NCBI GenBank assembly: GCA_028282905.1
Contig: JANQGW010000162.1
Span: 1 to 44,834 of the forward strand
Direction of reading: 5' to 3'
DNA length: 44,834 nucleotides
From: Sedimentisphaerales bacterium
Lineage (GTDB): Bacteria > Planctomycetota > Phycisphaerae > Sedimentisphaerales > Anaerohalosphaeraceae
In this document: one piece after another, positions 31,403-40,500 of the stretch
Numbering within the stretch: the stretch's first letter is position 1
How the letters are laid out: each line of letters opens with the position of its first letter
Notes under the pieces: model-generated
Databases searched by the model: none
Told to the model about the DNA's origin: nothing
Seen by the model: the letters and a program-made list of their open reading frames with translations, nothing else
Translations under genes and position numbers: made by a program

Positions 31403-32797
31403 ATGCTGAATACAGATGATACAATCGCGGCGGTTAGCAGTGCTTCGGTTCCCGCACCGGCAGTGGGGCGCAGTATCATTCGTGTGTGCGGGCCGGGGAC
31501 GTATGAGATGTTGTCCGAAGTTTTGACAACACAGGGAGCGATTGAAAAGAATCGTATTACGCCCTGCGTGATTTGTGTTGACGATGAATTATCAGTCGAT
31601 GGTTTGTTGTACGCGTTTTATCAGCCGCACTCTTATACAGGTCAGGACTTGGCCGAGATTCATTTGGACGCCTGTGGTGCGGTGGTCGAAGCGGTATTGC
31701 AGAATATTTACCAATACGCACGTCCGGCGGCCCCCGGCGAGTTTACGCAGCGGGCATTTTTGAACGGGCGGATGGATTTAACGCAGGCTGAAGCGGTGGC
31801 CGAGATTGTATCGGCCGCGAATACCACTCAGCTTAGCGCAGCCGAGCGGCTTTTGGGCGGTCGGTTCTCTGAAGTGATTGCAACTCTGCGAATCGAGATT
31901 GTCGAATTGATCGGCAACCTGGAAGCGGGGCTGGATTTTTCAGAAGAAGACATTGAGTTTGTTTCCGCTGAAACGGCGGCTATAAAAGTGGCAAATATTC
32001 AAAAAGAATTGACCGGCTTATTGGAAACCAGCATGCGTTGTGAGCGGATGATCGACCTGGATTCGGTCGGATTGGCCGGCGCACCCAATGCGGGAAAGAG
32101 CAGCCTGCTCAATGCCCTGCTTGGTAAAACACGCAGCATTGTTTCGGATACCGAAGCGACAACGCGCGATGTGCTGACCGGGGTGTTGTCGCTGGAGCAT
32201 CTGGATTGTGTACTGTTTGACTGCGCGGGTCTGCTGACAGCGGATAAACAAACCACACTGGTCGATCAGCTTTCGCATGAGGCGTCACTCACCGCCCTGA
32301 ACAGTGTTGCGGTAGTTATATTTTGTGTCGATCTCGAAAAAGAGGACATTACCGTGGATTTGGCCATGCGTCAGCAGATTAGCGCTGATCGTGTAGTATA
32401 TGTGGCGACCAAGGCCGATACCATCTGTAGCAAAGAGGCACCGAAGCGACTGGAGCGTTTGCAAACAACCTTTAGCGGTCCGTTTTTGCTGACGAGCGTG
32501 CAGCAAAGTGACAGTTTGACAACACTCAGGCAGAAAATTCAGGCGGAACTAACAGCCTTGCGGGCCGGTGACAAGGACCACGAGGACCGGCTGACGCTGA
32601 ACCAGCGGCATGAACAAAGACTGCGAGATGCGGTAAAGGTGCTGGGCGAATCTGCCGATGAAATCAGGTCCGAATCCCCGGAAATCGCGGCGATGCTGCT
32701 GCGGCAAGCCTATGAGCTGCTGGGGACGCTGGAACACGAGAATGTCAGCGAAACGATACTGGACAGCATTTTTTCGCGTTTTTGTATCGGAAAATGA
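31403..32797 (+). CDS. mnmE: tRNA modification GTPase MnmE (TrmE)
   Basis: 464 residues from ATG 31403 with AGG upstream; the earlier GTG lies inside a repeat. The N-terminal domain (TIAAVSSASVPAPAVGRSIIRV) binds formyl-tetrahydrofolate. The G domain has G1 GAPNAGKSSLLNAL near residue 229, TTRDV (G2), DCAGL (G3, Cys where most have Thr) and ATKAD (G4). The C-terminus ends FCIGK, carrying the invariant cysteine. With MnmG it installs cmnm5U at tRNA wobble positions. Stop TGA overlaps a possible ATG of the next gene. Order yidC-mnmE is typical. Confidence 0.96.
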   Translation: MLNTDDTIAAVSSASVPAPAVGRSIIRVCGPGTYEMLSEVLTTQGAIEKNRITPCVICVDDELSVDGLLYAFYQPHSYTGQDLAEIHLDACGAVVEAVLQNIYQYARPAAPGEFTQRAFLNGRMDLTQAEAVAEIVSAANTTQLSAAERLLGGRFSEVIATLRIEIVELIGNLEAGLDFSEEDIEFVSAETAAIKVANIQKELTGLLETSMRCERMIDLDSVGLAGAPNAGKSSLLNALLGKTRSIVSDTEATTRDVLTGVLSLEHLDCVLFDCAGLLTADKQTTLVDQLSHEASLTALNSVAVVIFCVDLEKEDITVDLAMRQQISADRVVYVATKADTICSKEAPKRLERLQTTFSGPFLLTSVQQSDSLTTLRQKIQAELTALRAGDKDHEDRLTLNQRHEQRLRDAVKVLGESADEIRSESPEIAAMLLRQAYELLGTLEHENVSETILDSIFSRFCIGK

Positions 32798-32814
32798 GTC
32801 ACTGGAAAGCAAAT

Positions 32815-33906
32815 ATGGCAAAATTAACGGTATTAACCGGTTCATTACGAGACGAAATCTTTGAGCTTGACCCGGAAGGCTGGGCCAAGGTAATTGGCCG
32901 CGGCACCGAAAAGGTGGATTGTCGCGTGCCGGATCAGGCGATTTCACGACAGCACGCCGAATTTTCCTATCGGGACGGCCAGTGGGCCGTGCGTGACTTA
33001 GGCTCATCAAACGGTACATTTGTCAATGAAACGCGAATCGGTGAGTCAGTCCTGCTGGCCAGCGGCGACCAAGTGCGATGCGGTTCAACGGTATTGCTGT
33101 TTCAAGGCGACAAAGCGATTGAGCATATCGAAACCGCCGAAGAGGCAGCACCACAGATTCAACTGGAATTTGACCCCGGCGAAACCATGGTCGCAGTGGC
33201 GTTTGAGTCGCTGCAATCCAAGCAGACCGTACAACAGCGTCAGCGCATGATGCAGGCCGGACAGGCGGCACTGAACCTCTCGCATGGGATTAAAAATATC
33301 CTGCAGGCCGTCCGCAGCGGTGAAGATGTGATGGATGACGCTTTCAGCCATCAGGATATCGATCAGGCCAAAAAGGCATGGGGCATTCTCAAACGTAATC
33401 TCGACAAGATTCAAAAGCTGGTGCTGGACATGCTCAAGTTCAGCAAAAGCGACCAGCCCCAGCGTCAGCTTTGCCAGTTCAACCGACTGGTGGAAACGGT
33501 TGTGCAGATGGTCCGACCGCAGGCCGACGAGCGACAGGTGGGCATCGTCATTCAGGCCGATGAGGACATGCCACAGGTGCAGGTCGATCCTGACCAGATG
33601 CAGGACGTAGTGATGAACCTGATTTTGAACGCGATTGAGGCGGTGGACCCGCAGACCGGACAGGTGACGGTGCATACCGAATTGCAATCCGAACCGCGAG
33701 AACTGGTTTTACGGGTTAGTGACAACGGCAAGGGCATTGAAGATATGGAAACGATTTTTGAGCCGTTCCATTCAGAAAAACCCCACGTCGGCACGGGACT
33801 GGGGCTGTCTATCGCCAAGAAAATTATCCAGATGCACAAGGGAACCATCGATGTTCAGTCATTGCCGGGCGAAGGCTCCATTTTTACAGTGCAAATCCCG
33901 GTCTAA
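32815..33906 (+). CDS. FHA domain-containing histidine kinase
   Basis: 363 residues from ATG 32815, which has GGAAAG at seven bases; the ATG at 32794 overlapping mnmE is an alternative. FHA domain about 1-95: VIGRGTEKVDCRVPDQAISRQHAEF and DLGSSNGTFVNETRIG, intact for phosphothreonine recognition. A linker with glutamines leads to the DHp helix with SHGIKNILQAVRSG (phospho-acceptor His near 162). The ATPase has NLILNAIEAV (N box), DNGKGIEDM (G1), FEPFHSEK (F) and GTGLGLSIAKKI (G2). No receiver domain or response regulator gene is adjacent. No membrane helix, so it senses a cytoplasmic phosphoprotein signal. Possibly co-transcribed with mnmE. Confidence 0.9.
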   Translation: MAKLTVLTGSLRDEIFELDPEGWAKVIGRGTEKVDCRVPDQAISRQHAEFSYRDGQWAVRDLGSSNGTFVNETRIGESVLLASGDQVRCGSTVLLFQGDKAIEHIETAEEAAPQIQLEFDPGETMVAVAFESLQSKQTVQQRQRMMQAGQAALNLSHGIKNILQAVRSGEDVMDDAFSHQDIDQAKKAWGILKRNLDKIQKLVLDMLKFSKSDQPQRQLCQFNRLVETVVQMVRPQADERQVGIVIQADEDMPQVQVDPDQMQDVVMNLILNAIEAVDPQTGQVTVHTELQSEPRELVLRVSDNGKGIEDMETIFEPFHSEKPHVGTGLGLSIAKKIIQMHKGTIDVQSLPGEGSIFTVQIPV

Positions 33907-34058
33907 TTTGAAGCATTCCATCTGTTATCGGCCAAAACAGTAACACCGTTGTTATGAGCCGTTTTAGCTGCGCCTTAAGTTTTTCAGATTTCCGCAAAGA
34001 CACCCCTGATATCAGCCGATATAGATTCCGATGCCATCTATAAATTGGGGATACAGTC

Positions 34059-35210
34059 ATGAAAAATGACGACATAGCATACGGTTTGGATTGTCTGACA
34101 CAGGACACACATTTTGCCCCCGCCGGGCGAGATTCGGAGGGAAAACTATACGCACTTCATCAGCGCATTGCAGCCGAACCGCATGTCATGGCACTATTGA
34201 ATGGCATACCGCTGAAAGTGTTTATTCTTAATTATAAGCGCCAAATTGTCATGGCCAACCAAGCGGCCTGTAACATCGCCGGACGGATGCTCACCGAATG
34301 TATTGGAATGCGACCCGGCGAATTAGCCGGCTGTATCCATTCCGGAAACGGCCCGGACGGCTGCGGCACTAACCTGGCGTGTCGATTTTGCGGTGCTGTG
34401 GGAGCTATTCTTGAAAGCCGGGAAACACTGAACACGTGCCAGGAGGAATGCCGGATTAAGCTGATTAACGGTCAGTCACTGGATTGGAAAGTAACCACAT
34501 CGCCGATTTCTCTTGGAGGTCAGCAGCTCATTTGTCTGGCCATCGAAGATATCAGTGACCAGAAACGCCGGCAGGTGCTGGAACGAACCTTCTTTCATGA
34601 TATTCTCAACACCATCGGGGCACTGGTTGGCTTTAGCCGGATGCTGATGGATGAACCGGGGCGGACTGAAGAACTGACCGAAGTAATTCGTCTGGCCGAT
34701 GAGTTGATGGAAGAGGTGCAGTCGCAGCGGGAACTGACGCTGGCTGAAAATGGTGATTTGATACCCAAATCTGAAACCCTTGAGCTGAATATCTTTCTAA
34801 GCCGGTTGATCGAGCTTTACCGGTCGCATCCGGCAGCTTCGGGACGAAAGATTGTGCTGGTATCTTTTGCCGATGGGATCCTGCGAACTGACGGCAGACT
34901 GCTCAAGCGGGTATTGGGCAATATGATCAAGAATGCACTGGAAGCATCCGGCCCGGGCCAGACAGTCATGGTCTCCTGTACAATAGACACGGACTGGACA
35001 ACACTGTCGGTGCATAATCAGAGCGTGATGGACGAAACGGCCAAGGCGCAGGTTTTCAATCGGTCGTTCAGCACAAAGAGCGGTGTCGGTCGGGGTATTG
35101 GGACTTACAGTATCAAGTTGCTGGGGGAAAAATATCTTGGCGGGAAGGTTTCATTTACCAGCCAGCTCGGCGAGGGCACAGCATTCTCGATTGCCCTTCC
35201 GAACAATTAA
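34059..35210 (+). CDS. PAS-type sensor histidine kinase with a cysteine cluster
   Basis: 383 residues, cytoplasmic. The PAS-like domain (about 40-165) begins MALLNGIPLKVFILNYKRQIVMANQAA. Inside it four cysteines are arranged C-x9-C-x5-C-x2-C (CIHSGNGPDGC, CGTNLACRFC), followed by another pair in NTCQEEC. The DHp helix has the acceptor His in FFHDILNTIGALVGFS (near 184). The ATPase has NMIKNALEAS (N box), a divergent G1 (LSVHNQS) and GRGIGTYSIKLLG (G2). GGGG upstream of ATG. The cysteine pattern resembles PAS kinases of deltaproteobacteria and planctomycetes and could bind a metal, haem or Fe-S centre; not proven. No response regulator nearby. Confidence 0.85.
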   Translation: MKNDDIAYGLDCLTQDTHFAPAGRDSEGKLYALHQRIAAEPHVMALLNGIPLKVFILNYKRQIVMANQAACNIAGRMLTECIGMRPGELAGCIHSGNGPDGCGTNLACRFCGAVGAILESRETLNTCQEECRIKLINGQSLDWKVTTSPISLGGQQLICLAIEDISDQKRRQVLERTFFHDILNTIGALVGFSRMLMDEPGRTEELTEVIRLADELMEEVQSQRELTLAENGDLIPKSETLELNIFLSRLIELYRSHPAASGRKIVLVSFADGILRTDGRLLKRVLGNMIKNALEASGPGQTVMVSCTIDTDWTTLSVHNQSVMDETAKAQVFNRSFSTKSGVGRGIGTYSIKLLGEKYLGGKVSFTSQLGEGTAFSIALPNN

Positions 35211-35222
35211 ACTCAAGTCCAT

Positions 35223-36029
35223 TTACATGGGGCGATAGGATGTTTCGTCGTGGCCGGGCTTAGGAACGGGTCGATTGGGCCACCCCATCACATCGAACAA
35301 AAATTTGCCACCCTGGCGAATCATGGTACCGGGCATTGTGGGGATCATTTGCAACGCTGCGATAATAGGCTGGTCATACCGCAGCAGATGCGTAAGCAGA
35401 TAGTCCCAGTTTTCCTTATCAATGCCGCCGCGAACACCGGGGGGTTCATGGTCGTCGATTTGGCCGTAATTGTCAGTCAGATGAAGATATGTCGTCCGCT
35501 CTACAAGGCGGTCCACATAGTCTTTAAAGGTCCGCTTATCATTGAGATAGGCATGACCAGTATCAAAACAATAGCGAACCGAATCAAACTTGTCCCCCAG
35601 TTTCAGCAGAGTATCCAGATCACCGTTTTCAACACAGAGAATAACGCCATAGGTTTCCGCCAGGTGAACCACATCCTTAACAAATCCCCAGTCGGCCATC
35701 GCCAGTTCCTCAGAAACGCACAGGCTGGCCAGATCGGTCACCATCGGGGCGTTAAGCATTTTGGCGCATTGTAGCTGCTCGTCCCAGTCGGCCAGAGTCG
35801 GCCCATCATCGCGACTGTGCAGTGACACCAGCATATCGTGAGTCGCTTCCTTCAGCCGCGGCCAGTTACGTTTGGCAAAGCGGCACTCCAGGTGCCCGCG
35901 CATCGTCGGCCAGATTTCCACGCCGTAGCCGATATTGCGCAGGTACTCGCATTCCTGCTCAAATGAGAGGTGATTTTCCCGCCACCAGAAAACCATGGTT
36001 GAAATGACATATTGAATCTTCTTTTTCAC
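35223..36029 (-). CDS. Sugar phosphate isomerase/epimerase-like TIM-barrel protein
   Basis: 268 residues from the GTG at 36029, with GGAT nine bases upstream; the ATG at 36128 would add a poorly structured extension. The family (xylose-isomerase-like TIM barrel, AP endonuclease 2 superfamily) is shown by YVISTMVFWWRENH at strand 1, GVEIWP, LVSLHSRDDGPT, VILCVENGDLDTLLKLGD, YCFDTGHAYLND (metal-binding Asp and His) and YLHLTDNYGQIDDHEPPG (His/Asp cluster near the end). Members isomerise or epimerise sugars and inositols using a divalent metal. Substrate unknown. No sugar operon around it. Confidence 0.8.
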   Translation of the reverse strand: MKKKIQYVISTMVFWWRENHLSFEQECEYLRNIGYGVEIWPTMRGHLECRFAKRNWPRLKEATHDMLVSLHSRDDGPTLADWDEQLQCAKMLNAPMVTDLASLCVSEELAMADWGFVKDVVHLAETYGVILCVENGDLDTLLKLGDKFDSVRYCFDTGHAYLNDKRTFKDYVDRLVERTTYLHLTDNYGQIDDHEPPGVRGGIDKENWDYLLTHLLRYDQPIIAALQMIPTMPGTMIRQGGKFLFDVMGWPNRPVPKPGHDETSYRPM

Positions 36030-36177
36030 TGTATCGCATCCATTATCAGTTAGTCCGGATGCGCATATATCGGCTGTTAGTCGGGAAGACTTAACTTTGC
36101 AGAATTGACCTTCCCAGTATACCCACAAAACAACACCGCTTTTTATCGGAACCTGCGTAGTACGTGTTGCCCTGATT

Positions 36178-36245
36178 TGTCATTCCCGCGAAAGCGGGAA
36201 TCCAGACGTTTCATACTGGATAGGCCACTCAAGCCCGGTATGACA
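36178..36245. repeat. Dispersed palindromic repeat, second copy
   Basis: TGTCATTCCCGCGAAAGCGG, GAATCCAG and CAAGCCCGGTATGACA match the ends of the element at 21765-21834. CCCGC-GAAA-GCGGG is a perfect internal hairpin. Confidence 0.7.
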
Positions 36246-36293
36246 ATAGCGGCAGTTACTTATTATAATGGCTATCGTTACAGCCTTAAAGCG

Positions 36294-37268
36294 TTACCCG
36301 CCTAAATGAGCTTCTTTGAGGAGGTAGTTTTGGACATAATCGATGACGGCGTCTTCGAGTGTGGTGGTCTCGGCGTCATAGCCGGCGGTTCGCAGCTTGG
36401 TGATGTCGGCCTGGGTGAAGTACTGGTACTTACCCTGCAGATGTTCCGGCATCGGAATATATTCGATATTCGGCTCCATGCCCATCGCCGTAAAGGTTGC
36501 CGCCGCCAGATCATTCCAGTTCCGCGCGGTGCCGGTGCCGATGTTAAACAGACCCGTTGCTTCCGGATTGGTCAGGAAAAACAGCGTCATATCCACGGCG
36601 TCTTTGATATAGATAAAATCGCGCAACTGCCCGCCGTCGGTATAATCGGGTCGGTGTGACTTAAACAGCTTAACGCCGCCAGTATCGTTGATCTGCTGGA
36701 ATGCCTTGAGCACGAAGCTGCGCATGTCGGCCTTGTGATATTCGTTGGGGCCGAAGACGTTAAAATATTTCAGGCCGACGAATCGGTCCAGCAATCCCTG
36801 CCGCTTGCACCACAGATCAAACATCTGCTTGCTGTAGCCATACATATTCAGCGGCTGAAGAGTGTCAATCGCGTCCTCGTCATCGACAAAACCCTGCGAG
36901 CCGTCACCGTAAGTAGCCGCACTGGAGGCATAGATGAACCGAGCGTCATTTTCCAGTGCCCAGCCGGCCAGCAGCTTGGAAAATTCATAGTTATTCTTGA
37001 CCAGGTACGAGCAATCCCGTTCGGTCGTATCTGAACAGGCACCCATATGGATGACAGCTTCCAGGTCCAGTTCCAAATCCGAATCGGAGACCATCTCGGA
37101 AAAATCGTCGGCCTCCATATAGTCGGCAAATCGGAGATTGCGGAGATTTTTCCACTTCTCGTCCTTGTCGAGAATATCGACAATCAGGATGTCCTCGGCG
37201 CCTCGCGCGTTTAACTCGGCGACAATCGCCGAACCGATAAAGCCTGCTCCACCGGTAACCAAAATCAT
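36294..37268 (-). CDS. hldD: ADP-L-glycero-D-manno-heptose-6-epimerase
   Basis: 324 residues. The N-terminal Rossmann motif TGGAGFIGSAIV binds NADP. The catalytic set of the extended short-chain dehydrogenase family is visible: SSAATYG (Ser/Thr near 115) and MYGYSKQMFD (YxxxK near 143). HldD/RfaD-specific segments are HMGACSDTTERDCSYL, FNVFGPNEYHKADMRS and QLRDFIYIKDAVD. It epimerises ADP-D-glycero-D-manno-heptose for LPS inner core. GGAG precedes the ATG. Other heptose genes are not in the window. Supports a heptose-containing LPS. Confidence 0.95.
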   Translation of the reverse strand: MILVTGGAGFIGSAIVAELNARGAEDILIVDILDKDEKWKNLRNLRFADYMEADDFSEMVSDSDLELDLEAVIHMGACSDTTERDCSYLVKNNYEFSKLLAGWALENDARFIYASSAATYGDGSQGFVDDEDAIDTLQPLNMYGYSKQMFDLWCKRQGLLDRFVGLKYFNVFGPNEYHKADMRSFVLKAFQQINDTGGVKLFKSHRPDYTDGGQLRDFIYIKDAVDMTLFFLTNPEATGLFNIGTGTARNWNDLAAATFTAMGMEPNIEYIPMPEHLQGKYQYFTQADITKLRTAGYDAETTTLEDAVIDYVQNYLLKEAHLGG

Positions 37269-37398
37269 TCTGCATTCTCCAGATCGTTTGTTATCAGGGC
37301 AAATTCAACATTTCACCCGTAAAACGTACCCGTAAGCGGCCAAAAAGTCAATTGCTATTTGCACAAGGCCCCCTTTTGCTGGTTTGGCAATGGTTCAC

Positions 37399-37558
37399 CG
37401 TACCGCCGGCATCTTGCCGGCACATGCCAAGAAAAAAAGCCGGCTGGAAGCCGGCGATACGATACAGAATGATTTCGGGTGGCATCCTCTTGCAAAGCAA
37501 GGGGATGGGCGACAGCAACCAGCCATCCCTTTGAGCTTTGCTCAAAAGGATGCCACCC
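37399..37558. repeat. Hairpin-rich spacer with an 82-base long palindrome
   Basis: Two short hairpins, GCCGGC-ATCTT-GCCGGC (37405-37421) and GCCGGC-TGGAA-GCCGGC (37439-37455), precede a long imperfect palindrome. In it GGGTGGCATCC (37477-37487) pairs with GGATGCCACCC (37548-37558), CAAAGC (37493-37498) with GCTTTG (37535-37540) and GGGGATGG (37501-37508) with CCATCCCT (37523-37530). Likely a miniature repeat element; it could also end the transcripts of the flanking minus-strand genes. Confidence 0.6.
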
Positions 37559-37569
37559 GGTTTTGTTTA

Positions 37570-40500
37570 TCAAGACAAATCAGCCAGCAAGTCGAGTAAT
37601 TCTTCGCCCGGCTCACCCTTCCAGAGAATTTTGCCTTCCGGGCCGATCAGGATTGACTGGGGAATCTGGCCCACTTCGTAATCGACATAGATTTTTGACT
37701 GACCCATCTGGGCGACTCCATAAACGCCCGGCAGTGTACAGGCCGGCTTCATTTTCTTCCGCATGTATTTCCACGGCAGTTGTTCGACGGCAACATTGAA
37801 AACGGCCGCTTTAGCGGCTGTCTGCTCACAGACTTTTTTCAGCATCGCCGCCTTATCCGGCATGATTTCTTCAAACATCGGAGCGGTAAAGTTGAGCAGG
37901 ACGGTTTTGCCGCGATAGTCACTCAGGCGGATGCGGCCAGCGCTTTTGAGTTTTTCAATATTGAAGTCCGGGGCGGGGTCGCCAACGACCAGCGGCGACT
38001 TGCGGCTTTGCAGTGTACCGACATCCACCGGCGTATCCATTTGCTCAGCAGTCTCAAACTCCGGCACAACCACAATCGAAGAAGCAAAGGCGATTTGCCC
38101 CTTGTCGTAATCTACCTGGCGGGGGAAGTTGTCCGGATCTTGCCATGGCCGTACCCGCAGCGTCAGCAAATACGTCCCCGGCTCGACATTGGGCATTTCA
38201 AAGCGGCCGTTTGTGTCGGTCTTTTCCGTATAATCCTTTTGCAGCTCACCGTATTTGTCCTGAATATCCTGAATCCATTGCCCCCCATCATCGCTGACAC
38301 TAAACTCGGCAAACCATTTCATCAGCGCCGCATAGTCCATCACATCGGCGTTATCCGGTAATGGCCATTCACTTTCAGGGAAAGGAAGCGTGTCATAAAT
38401 CCGCTGAAGTCTTATCGAACAGTCGCCAAAGCCGGCATTCAGCACCTCGCCGTTCGGCGTCAGAAAATGTCCAGTCACCATCAATCCGTCACCGCCAAGT
38501 TGAATTTCTTTGGTTTCACCGGCATTTAGCTCGACATATTTTGTCGGCTCAATCAATATCCTTGCGGTGCCGTGAATCAGCTTATCAAAGACAAACTGTC
38601 CCTCATTATCTGTTTGCACAAAATAATCAAATGCCAATCCCATTTCCCAGACACCATTACCCCTTGCAACTTGGTGATAGCGGGGATAGTTAATACTGAT
38701 TCGTTTATTGGCCACAGGCTTGCTGCCCTTAAAATATGTACCGACAATTGTCGCATAAGGCTGTAAAGCAAACCGACCATCCTCCGGGAAGTCAGGGGAA
38801 TGAATATAGAGATAACCGGTCTCCTCTAAGACCAGAAGGCTGTATTTTTCTTGTGCCACTGGGCCAAGATGGAAACGCCCCTGTGCATCCGTTTTTGTAT
38901 GGTAATGATAGCGTAATCGGGACAACTCGATCTTCATATTATCAATGTGCAATGTGCCTTTGGGGATAATCACGCGAACGCCTTCGAGCGGCTTGCCGTC
39001 AATATCAACCACAACACCGTCAATTCCCGCATCCGGCTGCATTTCGATCCGCAATTCGACATCCTGTTCAATCAGCGAGATTTTCCGTGAGGCCGCCGGC
39101 TTATAGCCATCGGCTTCAAAAGTAATTGTAAAAGTTTCGCCCTGCTCAGCAAAAGCGGTCTCAAACCGGCCTTCACTTTCCGCGATCTGTTTGGGTGAAC
39201 TGATATAGCCGCCCTCGTGCCGTCGAAAGATGAATTCGGTAATTGGCTCTTTTGTCACAGCATCGACAACCTGTCCTTTGACACGCACTTTCGGATTCAG
39301 CACAAACTCGTATTCGGATTCCGACGGCAGGAGTCTTTGCGTTTCAAAATCCATATACCCCTTCTTACTGATAACTAATCGGACTTTTTCGACCGGAGCG
39401 TGCTGCCAGACAAAACGACCTTCAGAATCAGTCTTCGTATTCCAATCAATCGAACGAATCTCATCAGTTATCCGAGCGCCTAAATCGTCCGCCCGCACAG
39501 TTGCCCCAGCAACGGGATTACCTTCAAAATCCACCACCCGGCCATTGATAGGCTCACCCGGTATCAGGACAAACTCCAGATCCATTTGTTTTTCCTTAAA
39601 GAACACCTGCATCGACTGTGGGGCAAAACCGTCCGCTGTTACCGTAATGTACTCAAAGTGCCTGCGTACCGGAACGGTTCCCTGACCCTCGACAAATTCA
39701 TAACTGGGCCCCCATTTTCCAATCGTCAGATGCAAAAAGTCAAAGTAACCGCTTTCATCTGTATATGTTCGATGATCACGATCATTCTGCCCATACCAAC
39801 TGCCCAGTTGAAGCCGGGCGCCTTTGACGGGATTGCCCGCTTCGTCTTTGACCATGCCAATAATGGAATAGCCCGCATCCATCTGAATCACATGGGTTTG
39901 TGCGCGCAATTGCTGAACAATCTCATTCTTATCCACATAAGACCGGCCAGTCGCGTAATCAGCGTAGTCAGCATAAATCGAAAACCAGTCAATATCCGCA
40001 GGTGCCGTGTTACAGATCCACCGCCCGTCTTTATCGGTTTTCTGTTCAAATCGCACATCCGTTTCCGGTGCCTTGTCAATACCATCACCGTCATTGATTA
40101 TGAAATGGACTTTAACACCTTCCAGCGGATTGCCCGCCGAATCGGTGACGATGCCGCCAATGATCGTGCCTTTTTCCAGCTTGAAGACTACTTCTTCAGG
40201 GAAGTAATCGATAAATCGTCCTTCTCCGACGGAGAATCCCTGTCCGACATAACCATCTTTAGCGGCAAAGAGATTGATACATGTTCCGCCGTTCAGACCT
40301 GCTGTCACAACACAAATCCCATCGGCATCCGTCTTGAAATATTTGGAACCGCGGTCATAGGTGCGAATGTCCGCATCGTCAATGGGTTTGCCGGTGTCTT
40401 TTTCTACAACCTTAATCACAATCGGCGAGCCTTCTTTGGCTTCAATTGGAGCTTTTGCTTCTACGGCTGTTTTTTCCAAATCATCAGCCGTGTTTTCAAA

